Assembly: GCA_945619025.1 (NCBI GenBank)
Contig: CALZBJ010000007.1
Span: 19,491-83,490 of the forward strand
Length of the DNA: 64,000 nt
Reading direction: 5' to 3'
Source of the DNA: CALZBJ01 sp945619025
GTDB lineage: Bacteria > Pseudomonadota > Gammaproteobacteria > Cardiobacteriales > Wohlfahrtiimonadaceae
Each line of letters begins with the position of its first letter. The first letter of the stretch is position 1. A program made the position numbers and the translations under genes. This document shows positions 33,579-43,100 of this stretch, in pieces. The notes below the pieces were generated by a model that did no database searches, was not told the origin of the DNA, and worked only from the letters and a program-made list of their open reading frames with translations.

Positions 33579-34451
33579 ATGGGCATTAACCGATTATTAC
33601 TCACCATTATTATGGGATTTTCCCTGCTATTAACGGCATGCAGCGACGTAAATCAATCCACTGAGGCCGACAACCCTACCATCCGCATAGTCTACCCTGA
33701 TGGCGCAGAAGCCGTTGCACTCACCTCGCTAACGGAAGTGGTCTTAAACGAACACGGTTACACCAATGTTGAAACTACCTATCTTGAGCTTGGCCTTCTA
33801 TTTGCCTCGCTTGCCGATGGCGGTGCGGACGTTTTTGTCGATGCGTGGCTCCCCCATACTCAGAAAAAATATTGGGAGCGCTACGGCGATTCGATCGATA
33901 TTCTTGGCGTAGTGTTTGATGATGCGAGCACAGGGCTTGTTGTACCTAACTATCTGCCGATTAACTCCATTGATGAGCTTCCTCAATATGAAGAGGCGAT
34001 GGCGGGGAAAATATATGGCATTGGCACAGGATCAGGCATTTATGCGAGCACCGAACGCGCCATTGAGGCCTATAATCTTAACTTTGAACAAGTGGCCTCA
34101 TCGGAAAGCGCAATGGTTACCGAGTTAAAACGCGCGATCTCAGCGGAAGAGCCGATTGTGATTACCGGGTGGAAACCTCATTATAAATGGGCGCAGCACG
34201 AAATTAAAATGCTAGACGACCCCAAAGGGATCTACCCCATTGACGAGATGGTTGTAGTCGCACGGAAAGGCTTTAAAGAGGAATTTCCGGAAATTAGCAC
34301 TTTTTTAGCGCAATTTAATTTTAATAGCGATGAACTGAGCGAACTAATTAATTTGATCGCCGAAAATCCCCGCCACCCGAAAGTGGGCGCTTATGAATTT
34401 TATAAACGTTACCAAGAGAGACTCGATGCGGCGTTCAGAGCGTCCCCATAA
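33579..34451 (+). CDS. Betaine-type substrate-binding lipoprotein, paralogue 3
   Basis: The product is a 290-residue OpuAC-type lipoprotein (LLLTAC, cysteine 21). Like paralogue 2, it has YPDGAEAVALT where paralogue 1 has a tryptophan. DAWLP and GWKPHYKW are kept. It lies 62 bases after paralogue 2 with no terminator between them, so these two are probably co-transcribed. AAAGGA precedes the ATG. No terminator with a T run is seen after it, only a loose TTTATGG/CCATAAA inverted pair. Confidence 0.85.
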   Translation: MGINRLLLTIIMGFSLLLTACSDVNQSTEADNPTIRIVYPDGAEAVALTSLTEVVLNEHGYTNVETTYLELGLLFASLADGGADVFVDAWLPHTQKKYWERYGDSIDILGVVFDDASTGLVVPNYLPINSIDELPQYEEAMAGKIYGIGTGSGIYASTERAIEAYNLNFEQVASSESAMVTELKRAISAEEPIVITGWKPHYKWAQHEIKMLDDPKGIYPIDEMVVVARKGFKEEFPEISTFLAQFNFNSDELSELINLIAENPRHPKVGAYEFYKRYQERLDAAFRASP

Positions 34452-34619
34452 AATTTATGGATAAGACTCAGAATCGGAACCATAAACAATTTAAATCAAT
34501 ACAAAAACACTACAAAATGCGAGTCCTGCAATGAAGCGAACGCCGGTCACGTCAGTTCTTTTTGTAAACTTTGGCTAAAAATATTAATATGAACAATCAA
34601 TGAGTTATTTTTTTTAACC

Positions 34620-34648
34620 TTGATTGAGATCTATTAATCTCCTATAGT
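34620..34648 (+). promoter_or_regulatory. Promoter of sodB
   Basis: TTGATT (34620-34625), a 17-base spacer and TATAGT (34643-34648) lie about 85 bases before the start codon. Confidence 0.65.
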
Positions 34649-34733
34649 CTCTATGGCTATCCGCTTTGCGGACCCAAAGAACTATAGATACTATCTAATT
34701 AATTGGCTTATTCAAATTTAAAGGAGACGAACT

Positions 34734-35312
34734 ATGCCCTTTACATTACCTAACTTACCTTATGCAATCGATGCACTTGAGCCACATATCTCTAAAGAAA
34801 CTTTAGAATATCATCACGGCAAGCATCACCAAAACTACGTGAACACATTAAACTCTTTAATCGTGGGCACTGAGTTTGAAACTATGTCACTTGAAGAGAT
34901 CATCCTTAAATCAAAAGGCGGTATCTTCAACAACGCAGCACAAGTTTGGAACCACACTTTCTACTGGGAATCACTTGCACCTCAAAAAGGTGGCGAGCCA
35001 ACCGGTAAAATCGCTGAAATGATCAACGCTAAATGGGGCGATTTCAAATCATTCCAAGCAGCATTCAACGAATGTGCAGCAACTACTTTCGGTTCAGGTT
35101 GGGCATGGCTTGTATTAAACAAAGCTGGCGAACTTGAGTTAATGTCTACCTCAAACGCAGGTTGCCCATTAACAGAAGGCGTAACCCCGCTTTTAACCTG
35201 TGACGTTTGGGAACACGCATACTACATCGACTTCCGTAACAGCCGTCCTAACTACTTAGCATCATACTGGGTGCTTGTAAACTGGGACAAAGTAAACGAG
35301 CGCGTAGCGTAA
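34734..35312 (+). CDS. sodB: Iron superoxide dismutase SodB
   Basis: The product is a 192-residue superoxide dismutase, the usual length for SodB. The metal ligands are His27 (EYHHGKHH), the histidine of AAQVWNHTFYW, and Asp and His in CDVWEHAYYID. AAQVWNHTF and the active-site context fit the iron type rather than the manganese type. It is cytosolic with no signal peptide. AAAGGAGA precedes the ATG. Codon choice is cleaner and more uniform than in the neighbours, as expected for a highly expressed gene. It has its own promoter and terminator. Confidence 0.96.
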   Translation: MPFTLPNLPYAIDALEPHISKETLEYHHGKHHQNYVNTLNSLIVGTEFETMSLEEIILKSKGGIFNNAAQVWNHTFYWESLAPQKGGEPTGKIAEMINAKWGDFKSFQAAFNECAATTFGSGWAWLVLNKAGELELMSTSNAGCPLTEGVTPLLTCDVWEHAYYIDFRNSRPNYLASYWVLVNWDKVNERVA

Positions 35313-35371
35313 GTTTAACGGTTCTCTATTTAGAGATGATTCAATAAGATTCTCTAAAGAGCGATATTGAT

Positions 35372-35420
35372 AAAGCCATCGGCGACTGCTTTAATTTAAA
35401 GCGTTACCGATGGCTTTTTT
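35372..35420 (+). terminator. Intrinsic terminator of sodB
   Basis: AAAGCCATCGG and CCGATGGCTTT form an 11-base stem. An inner GCTTTAA/TTTAAAGC hairpin and a six-T tail follow the usual form. Confidence 0.85.
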
Positions 35421-35463
35421 ATTGCCCTGATTTTCTCAATTATTTTTATGTTTAACTACGCAA

Positions 35464-36405
35464 TTACCAGGCCATCAAGTCACTCGCGAGATAGACCATA
35501 AGCGGAATGGTGATGAGCGATAAAATCACCGACACAATCGTCATCGCCGTACCAAAATTGACATCGGCATCATAGCGCTGGAAAAGCACCGAAGCGAGCG
35601 TTAAAGTGGGCATCGTCGCTTGAATGATAATCACCTTTGCTACAAGTGAATCGATCGGAAGCATCAGTAAAATACCGAGCACGCCAAGCGGAAAAATAAT
35701 AATCTTAAAAATAATCCCAAAACTTAAGCGCCCAAATTTAAGAGTGCGGAGTTTATGCCAAAGATCAGGCACTAAAAGCCCGATATAGATCATCCCCAAA
35801 GGACTTGCGATCGCCGCGAGCGTTTTGGTTAATTGCTTTAAAAAGTCCGACGCTTCAAATTGTAATAATCCAAGCGTCATCCCGGTCACTATCGCCATCA
35901 TCGGGATATTAATCATCGCGCGGAGGGATTTTAACGAAAAGGTCTGTCCTGATTGAAGCAGAAAGACCGCCACGGTCCACATCACAAAATCGAGCCCCGC
36001 ATCAAAAACAGCGGCTAATAGTGCTCCTTTCGCGCCAAGTAAAATCGCACAGAGCGGAATCCCGATAAAGGCCGTATTCCCAAGCGTTGCAGTAATGGCT
36101 ATCTCATTCGCTGCCGCTTTTGGTACACCGCGCAATCTCGCAATCGAGCGAGCAATCACAATCCCAGTAATATTGAGCGCAACCGATAAGCCAAAGGTTA
36201 AAAACACCAGCGTTAATAGATCCGAATCGAGCTCAAAATTAAAGATACTCGCCAAAATAATCGAAGGTAGCCCGATATTGACAATCAGCGTAATCAGCAT
36301 GCGCTGCACGTCCGGTGTGAATGCATAATTGCGGCGCAAAAGCGTCCCAATCAAAACCATCGCCCCCATGATTGACACGGAAGAAAGTGTTGTAAGAAAA
36401 ATCAT
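35464..36405 (-). CDS. Auxin efflux carrier (AEC) family transporter
   Basis: The product is a 313-residue membrane protein with about ten hydrophobic segments in two halves. It has the AEC-type blocks NIGLPSIILASIF in the first half, TLGNTAFIGIPLC in the middle, and QATMPTLTLASVLFQRY near the end. Bacterial members export or import small organic acids such as malate or malonate. The substrate here is unknown. It is convergent with sodB and stands alone. Confidence 0.85.
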   Translation of the reverse strand: MIFLTTLSSVSIMGAMVLIGTLLRRNYAFTPDVQRMLITLIVNIGLPSIILASIFNFELDSDLLTLVFLTFGLSVALNITGIVIARSIARLRGVPKAAANEIAITATLGNTAFIGIPLCAILLGAKGALLAAVFDAGLDFVMWTVAVFLLQSGQTFSLKSLRAMINIPMMAIVTGMTLGLLQFEASDFLKQLTKTLAAIASPLGMIYIGLLVPDLWHKLRTLKFGRLSFGIIFKIIIFPLGVLGILLMLPIDSLVAKVIIIQATMPTLTLASVLFQRYDADVNFGTAMTIVSVILSLITIPLMVYLASDLMAW

Positions 36406-36732
36406 TTTATCTATTCTGCCAAATACGCTATCTATCTAATTTATATCGATTATGCGCTTAATAATCGATACCATTTTCGCTAAACGCCCGATTTTATCGC
36501 GCTTCTTAACGTTCCTTAATATATATTCTGTTACACTTAAGGGAATGAATACCTTAGTGCTCACTTTAAGCCATTTGCTCAGAGTTTGCATAGGGTTTGA
36601 GAAAAAAATACTATTTTACGTTATCTTCCGCCCACTTGATTATATTTTAGGCAGATTTTTTATATTATATCGTTAAAATATGTAAACAATTCATACACGA
36701 TTTTATGGATTGCTACAAAAAGGAATTTAACT
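36406..36732. other. AT-rich intergenic region
   Basis: This is a divergent spacer between the AEC carrier and an unrecognised gene. A TTGATT (36636-36641) with AT-rich -10-like sequence 17-19 bases on may be a promoter. A 74-codon frame (36452-36676) has no ribosome-binding site and no recognisable product, and is not called. Confidence 0.4.
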
Positions 36733-37308
36733 ATGAAGATTGATGCTTACCCGCTAAAGTTCAAGGCTGACCGACATCACCGATTGATTATTATCTTCAT
36801 TTCGGTGGGATTATTAGCCTTTATGCCAATCTTCACAATTGTCGATTTCTTCTATCCAGGCTCTGAACTTGAATCCTACTGGTTCATCTTCTTTGCCACC
36901 GTGATCTGCATCTCCCCCTTCTTTTTGATCGCGATGATCTTTTACGGCCTCACGTTTGTCAGCGGAAAATCGGTTTATATCGTCCATAAAGACTGTTTTT
37001 GCGTCAAAAATTCACGAAATGAGGCATATAATCGATGTTATCCCTTTGAATCTTTTGGATTTACCGACCGTTCAACGCGTTCCAAATTGTCGCTCTGTTT
37101 TCAGCTTCAGCTTCCCATTTTCGATGCCTATCTTGAAGTGAGCCGTCTTAATAAACCGGAGATGAAAGAGACGCTCCATGTACAACTGAGCCAGCATAAA
37201 TATAAGATCTTTAGCAAGGCGCTAAGCGCGACATACGAGAGTTACGTGAAAGAGAATGAAAATCACAGCGAGATTTTAGAAGCGCTCCTAAAAGTCAAAG
37301 CCTGCTAG
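36733..37308 (+). CDS. Unrecognised two-pass membrane protein
   Basis: This 191-residue protein is not recognised. Two strongly hydrophobic segments (about residues 18-40 and 50-75) are followed by a soluble part of about 115 residues that alternates in a beta-rich way and ends in a helix. The layout resembles small membrane-anchored PH-like proteins, but that is only an impression. AAAAGGAA precedes the ATG. It is first in a run of five plus-strand genes of unknown or poorly known function. Confidence 0.6.
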   Translation: MKIDAYPLKFKADRHHRLIIIFISVGLLAFMPIFTIVDFFYPGSELESYWFIFFATVICISPFFLIAMIFYGLTFVSGKSVYIVHKDCFCVKNSRNEAYNRCYPFESFGFTDRSTRSKLSLCFQLQLPIFDAYLEVSRLNKPEMKETLHVQLSQHKYKIFSKALSATYESYVKENENHSEILEALLKVKAC

Positions 37309-37384
37309 CCGTTCACAAGCTCCGCAATGTAGCTTATAATGATGGGCTTCTCTTCCCTAATTTACTTTGAAACGAGCCGATTTT

Positions 37385-37909
37385 ATGCGCAATCAACGAA
37401 ATCTTATTGTGAGCTTTTTCCTTCTATTAATCATCGCTGTCGGAGTGATGGCCTATAAAATGGTCCAGCCCATTGAGGAAAAGGTCGTCACCTCTCGCCA
37501 AGGCGCGGTAACGATGATGCTCGATAGCTCATTCAACGATATCTATTCCGCCAAACGCGCGCCGGAAGGAACGCTCTTGCTTGAGCAATCGTCAAAGCAT
37601 GGGATCACCGTGTTAATCAGTAGCGCAATTTTACCAAAATCCGATCGAGCAAAGACTTTAATCGATCATCAAAAAGAGATTGAAGAAGAGCTCGGAAGTC
37701 GTGGAATTTTACGCTCCATTGAACTCCGTGAGGATCATCTTCACTATGTGATGCAGGCCGATGCCGATAAAATTTCCACCTGCGATCTTTATCTTGATGA
37801 TGGGAAAATGGTAGTTCTCTCGGTGGTCAGCCGTGAAAACAAGGATCAATCTGAATTAATCAATGCGATTATGAGCTCAGCGCGGTATAATTTTAGTCTT
37901 ATTCGTTAA
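37385..37909 (+). CDS. Unrecognised membrane-anchored protein
   Basis: The product is 174 residues from the ATG at 37385; an in-frame TTG at 37367 would add six. One hydrophobic segment (about residues 8-25) anchors a soluble domain that would lie outside the cytoplasm. Motifs were not recognised. The soluble part mixes strands and helices, and only one cysteine is present. It ends 24 bases before the NlpE-like gene, which suggests co-transcription and perhaps a shared envelope role (inference). Confidence 0.55.
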   Translation: MRNQRNLIVSFFLLLIIAVGVMAYKMVQPIEEKVVTSRQGAVTMMLDSSFNDIYSAKRAPEGTLLLEQSSKHGITVLISSAILPKSDRAKTLIDHQKEIEEELGSRGILRSIELREDHLHYVMQADADKISTCDLYLDDGKMVVLSVVSRENKDQSELINAIMSSARYNFSLIR

Positions 37910-37933
37910 TTAATCGGACTTTTGGACTTTCCC

Positions 37934-38407
37934 ATGGCGCGTCTTTTTCTTATTATCTTTCTTGGCACTCTGCTGGCGATGGCTTTTTGGCCATCCGAAA
38001 CATCGTCGTCGCGCCCTCATGTAGAGATTGTTAAAAGTGATGCGCCGGTTGATACCTCTCACGCGCCAAAATTTGATCGTGAGTTTCAACCGCAAGCGGC
38101 GCTCCTTGATTATCCCGGCACTTATCGAGCTTATCTGCCCTGCGCCAATTGCGAGGCCACCGAAATTACCCTTACGCTTCGCCCTGATCGCACCTTTAGC
38201 CGCACCATTATTCAAGTGGGGCTTCCCGATGGTACTTACGGCGATGAGGGAGATTTTAGCTGGGATGAAACCGGCACGCGCATTATTCTCAACGTCGATG
38301 CGAACACCAAATATCTCTACCATAACGATAAACTCTATCAACTCGGCCCCGATGGCACTCAATGCATGAGTATTCAAGGAAAAGATTTCGTCTACGAGCG
38401 CATTTAA
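37934..38407 (+). CDS. NlpE-like domain protein lacking a lipobox
   Basis: The product is 157 residues. Residues 2-18 form a signal-like hydrophobic stretch. The NlpE N-terminal domain follows: YRAYLPCANCEATEITLTL, with the CxxC pair at C70 and C73, then the strands and SWDETGTRIIL. In E. coli NlpE is an outer-membrane lipoprotein that reports surface contact and copper or disulfide stress to the Cpx system. Here no cysteine is present in the signal region, so lipid anchoring is not expected and the protein is either secreted to the periplasm or held by its signal anchor. The start is the first in-frame ATG. Confidence 0.72.
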   Translation: MARLFLIIFLGTLLAMAFWPSETSSSRPHVEIVKSDAPVDTSHAPKFDREFQPQAALLDYPGTYRAYLPCANCEATEITLTLRPDRTFSRTIIQVGLPDGTYGDEGDFSWDETGTRIILNVDANTKYLYHNDKLYQLGPDGTQCMSIQGKDFVYERI

Positions 38408-38565
38408 AGTAGCTAGCCATAGCGAACGTTTTAATCTGCACCTTACCCCACTAATTATCTTGCAAGTTATTGATTTTACTCAGACAATCAATTTCACAAT
38501 GCCTTGATTTCATGGTATTAATTAAAGATCACGTTCTTTAATTTTGTCTTGGGAGTCTTATCGCT

Positions 38566-39477
38566 TTGCCGACACGTCAATTCAGTATTACGCTTCTCAA
38601 TCATGCCGATCACGATGCCAAATACCTTGGGCAGCGCCACTGTTTGCGTCTCAATTATGATGATACCGTGCTGCAAGAAGCCCAAAAAAATGAACGTGTT
38701 ACCCTCTCGCTTGATCTTCCTGAACGCTCTTTTACCGAGCGCATGCTCCCGCTCTTTGAAGTATTATATGCCGCGCACACCTCCTCGCTCCCACTCTCGC
38801 CTAAACGCCTCTTACATCCTGCCCACGATGCGATGCTTCTAAATGCCTATTATGAACTTCTTGAGCACGATCCAAAGCGTTTTTTAAAACTGCTTGGCGA
38901 TGTACTGATTAAAGCGATCTTAATGCCGGAGATGACGCCCAAACAGCAAACTAATTGGCAAGAGCCCTTCTTGATGATCTATGAGCTCACCAATATTCGC
39001 CTCTATCGCAAACAGATCTACATTGAAGCGAACGGTCTCTTTATAACCCGTGAAACAGACTCGCTTGACTCCTTTATCTTAAAAAAGAGTGTGCTTGATT
39101 ATGCGGCGCTGCAAGCAAAACTGATTACCGCCTTCACAGAGCGCAATCCGGAACTTAATTTGCGCAATCTTCCGATCTTATCGGTTTCAGATGGTATTGT
39201 GGTGCTGCAAAATGCATTTTGGAGCTATCAAAAGAGCAATAATGGCATTCGTTTTACCCGCCAACATGATGGGTTAACGGTGTTAGTCGATCGCTATTTT
39301 ACCTTTCCGCACTGTTTTACCCTCAATCGGCTCTTTGATTATTACTACTCGCAGATGCTCAATATTTCGCGCAGATCACTCCTTCGCGTCCTCAATGAAC
39401 TTATTTTAGATCAATCAATTCGCTATTTAGGCTACGGAATGTACCAAGCGATGGGAAAAGCTTTACCCAAACCATAG
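38566..39477 (+). CDS. Unrecognised soluble protein, TTG start
   Basis: This 303-residue protein was not recognised. It begins at TTG (38566), with GGGAG about ten bases upstream. It has no signal or membrane segment. Much of it is helical and charged, with a C-terminal block SRRSLLRVLNELILDQSIRYLG that could be a small helix-turn-helix, which is uncertain. The length and the absence of stop codons over 900 bases support a real gene. It is followed after 77 bases by an acidic small protein. Confidence 0.6.
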   Translation: MPTRQFSITLLNHADHDAKYLGQRHCLRLNYDDTVLQEAQKNERVTLSLDLPERSFTERMLPLFEVLYAAHTSSLPLSPKRLLHPAHDAMLLNAYYELLEHDPKRFLKLLGDVLIKAILMPEMTPKQQTNWQEPFLMIYELTNIRLYRKQIYIEANGLFITRETDSLDSFILKKSVLDYAALQAKLITAFTERNPELNLRNLPILSVSDGIVVLQNAFWSYQKSNNGIRFTRQHDGLTVLVDRYFTFPHCFTLNRLFDYYYSQMLNISRRSLLRVLNELILDQSIRYLGYGMYQAMGKALPKP

Positions 39478-39554
39478 ACACATCGGCTCATCTTGTTATA
39501 ATCAAATGATATCTATTTATATAAATCATTATCTAAAAAGGTAAATAAATTATT

Positions 39555-39941
39555 ATGTCAGACAAATTAGCCCCCTTTCGTGATCACGAAGCGATTACTC
39601 ACACGATGCTGGAATATCTATTTTATGATGAAAGCATTGATGATATCGGCGAGACCCCGAATGATGTTGGGTATACGCTCGCAGATATTACCTCTGTGAC
39701 CGAGGCGCTCGATGCCTATATCGATGCGCTAGGTGAAGCCGATGAGAATGAAGGAAAAATCCGTACAGCCATTGAAGTTGCAGTGCTTGCGCTCAATGAT
39801 GTAAACGAAAGCTGTGGATATGCCTTAATTGAAACGATCGAGCGTGAAAATATCGTCGAGTTTATGACGGACGCTGCCGTTGCTGCCGGTCTTGCCATCG
39901 AAGAAGGTGAAGATATCACCGAAGATTTCCGCGAGTGGTAG
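39555..39941 (+). CDS. Unrecognised acidic helical protein
   Basis: This 128-residue protein is very acidic (many Asp and Glu, few Lys or Arg) and has no membrane segment. It is probably an all-helical small cytosolic protein. No family was recognised. A possible -10 (TATAAT at about 39497) suggests its own promoter. It ends before a terminator shared with pyc. Confidence 0.6.
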   Translation: MSDKLAPFRDHEAITHTMLEYLFYDESIDDIGETPNDVGYTLADITSVTEALDAYIDALGEADENEGKIRTAIEVAVLALNDVNESCGYALIETIERENIVEFMTDAAVAAGLAIEEGEDITEDFREW

Positions 39942-40075
39942 AACGCTTACAATAAGACATCACAATAAGGACATCATTTATTGGTGTCTTTTAATTCAAA
40001 GCTCTATTGATCTATTGACTTAAAAACAGATAATAGGGCTTTTTCTTTGCCTAAAATCCAAATAGAATCTAAGCG

Positions 40076-40136
40076 ATAAAAAGCCTAGGAGCACACGAGT
40101 CCAGATGAATCCATTCTCGCCACTTCTAGGCTTTCT
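40076..40136. terminator. Bidirectional terminator between the acidic protein gene and pyc
   Basis: AAAAAGCCTAG and CTAGGCTTT pair around a 37-base loop. T-rich tails occur in both directions. Confidence 0.65.
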
Positions 40137-40188
40137 TTATGGGTCACGATCAATAATTAATGATCGATGACCTTAAGTGATAATTACC

Positions 40189-43100
40189 TTACTCAATAAT
40201 TAAGAGCAGATCTTGAGATTCCACCGCATCACCGGATGCCACAGAAACCTCTTTGACAATCCCGCCAATCTCGGTGCGGAGCGTTGTTTCCATCTTCATC
40301 GCTTCAAGAGTAATGACTGCATCGCCCTCTTTGACGATATCGCCGACTTCAACGTGGATCTTACCGACAACCCCTGGCATCATCGCCGCGATTTGACGTT
40401 TATTGCCTGCTTCCGCTTTCGGACGTTTCTTCTCTTGCGATTGAAGCCCCGCTTTCGGAACACTAATCACACGAGTTTCACCGTTTAATTCAAAGAAGAC
40501 TGAACAATTTCCACCGCGGTCAGGACTTGAGATCGCCATCAATTTCACTAAGATATCTTTCCCGTGCTCAAGCTCAATACTCACATATTGATCTTTCTCT
40601 AACCCGTAGAAATAGGGTTTTGTCGGAATCGTCGATACCTCGCCAAACTCTTTTTGGAATTTGATGAAATCTTTAAATACTGCAGGATACATCAAGTAAG
40701 AGGCTAAATAGTTATCATCAATCTCGATCTCAAGCTCAGCGCTTAACTCCTCACGGACCTTTTCAAGATCTACTGGTGGCAAATGCGCGCCCGGACGGCC
40801 GTGAATCGGCTCTTCACCTTGCAATACTTTAGCGGTGATATCCTCTGGAAATCCACCCATGGGAATACCGAGCTCCCCTTTTAAAAGACCGACCACCGAT
40901 TGCGGGAACGCGATCTCTTTATCAGGATTTAAGACATCCTCTTTCGAGATCTCTTGGGTCACCATCATTAGCGCCATATCGCCAACCACCTTCGAGCTTG
41001 GCGTTACTTTTACGATATCGCCAAGCAATTGGTTTACATCCGCATAAGCCGATGCAATATCGCTCCAACGTGCTTCTAAGCCCATACTGCGGGCTTGTTC
41101 ACGAAGGTTGGTATATTGCCCACCGGGCATTTCGTGACGATAAACGTCCGACGTTCCCGCCTTCATATCCGATGAGAATGGCGCATAGAGCGAACGCACC
41201 CCTTCAAAATAGGTGGAGATTTTATTAACGGAATCGAGCGAAATCGAAGACTCTTTTTCAGTGCCTTTCAGCGCATTAATAATCGATCCCATCGACGGTT
41301 GGCTTGTTAACCCTGAAAGGCTGTCAACCGCAGTATCTACCGCATCAACACCTGCTTCAATCGCCGCTAAAATGCTCGCTGATGCAATGCCTGAGGTGTC
41401 GTGAGTATGGAAATGAATTGGTAAACCCACCTCCTCTTTAAGCGCTTTAACCAGTGCCGATGCTGCGCGAGGACGACAAATCCCGGCCATATCTTTAATA
41501 CCAATAATGTGAGCGCCCGCTTTTTCAAGTTTTTTCGCAAGATCCACATAATATTGGAGCTGATATTTCGGACGTGATGCATCAAAAAGATCAGCCGTAT
41601 AACAGATCGTCCCTTCACAGAGTTTACCCGCTTCAATTACCGAATCCATTGATACGCGCATATTCTCAACGATATTAAGTGAGTCAAATACGCGGAATAG
41701 ATCGATACCATTCTCGGCCGCTTGTTTCACAAAATGCTGAATCACGTTATCGGGATAGCTTGTGTATCCAACGCCATTTACTCCACGTAGGAGCATTTGG
41801 AACAGAGTATTGGGCATCATTTGACGCAATTTTTGCAGACGATCCCATGGATCTTCATTTAAAAAGCGCATTGATACGTCAAACGTCGCACCGCCCCAGC
41901 ACTCAACGGAAAAGAGCGATGGCATCAATTTTTCATAATAAGGCGCGATTTCCCACAGGTCATTGGAGCGCATACGGGTTGCAAAGAGTGACTGATGCGC
42001 ATCACGCATGGAGGTATCGGTAATAAGCACCTCTTTTTGATCGAGCATCCATTTTGAAAAGCCATCCGCGCCAAGCTCAATTAAACGCTCGCGCGATCCC
42101 TTCACCTCTTCATTCACAATGATCTGTTTTGGGGTCGGTGCCGGTAAAATTGGTTTAATAAAATGTTTGGGAATCTCACGGCCCTCAAGCTCGGGATTCC
42201 CGTTAACCGCCACTTCCCCAAGGAAATTGAGCATTTTGCTTGCGCGGTCACGATTGACCCTAAAGTCAAATAACTCAGGCGTTTCATCAATAAATTTCGT
42301 GGTGTATTCCCCGTGAAGGAATTTCGGGTGATTGATCACATTCTCAACAAAGAGTAGATTCGTTGAAACCCCACGGATTCTAAATTCGCGAAGTGCACGA
42401 TCCATACGATGAATCGACTCTTCCACCGTGCTGCCCCATGTGGTCACTTTTACTAAAAGCGAGTCATAATATGGCGAGATCACCGCGCCCGAATAGGCCG
42501 TACCCCCGTCGAGACGAATCCCGAAACCTGCAGGCGAACGGTAGGCAATAATTGTTCCATTATCGGGAACAAAGTTATTTTGCGGATCTTCCGTTGTGAC
42601 GCGGCATTGAAGCGCAAAGCCTGAGAGCTTAATCTCCTCTTGCTTTGGCACATCCATGGAGTCGGTGCCAATTTCCGCCCCTTGCGCCACTTGAATTTGC
42701 GCTTTTACAATATCAATTCCGGTTACTTGTTCGGTCACCGTATGCTCAACCTGAATGCGCGGATTCACCTCAATAAAGTAGAATTTATTGGTCTCTGAAT
42801 CGAGGAGGAACTCAACGGTTCCCGCATTGGTATAGTTCGCTTTTTTACCGAGCTGAATTGCACTTTGGCAGAGCGCTTCACGGGTTTCATCAGATAAATA
42901 CGGCGCTGGCGCACGCTCAACCACCTTTTGGTGACGACGCTGTACCGAGCAGTCCCGCTCAAATAGATGAACAATGTTGCCGTGTAAGTCGCCAAGGAGC
43001 TGAACTTCAACGTGACGAGCATGAACGATCATCTTCTCAAAGTAGACCTCATCGCTCCCAAACGCCGCAAGGGATTCTCGACGTGCCTCTTCAACGCACG

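Noticed and set aside
36452..36676. 74-codon frame upstream of the gene at 36733
   Set aside because: It has no ribosome-binding site, lies in AT-rich DNA and has no recognisable product.
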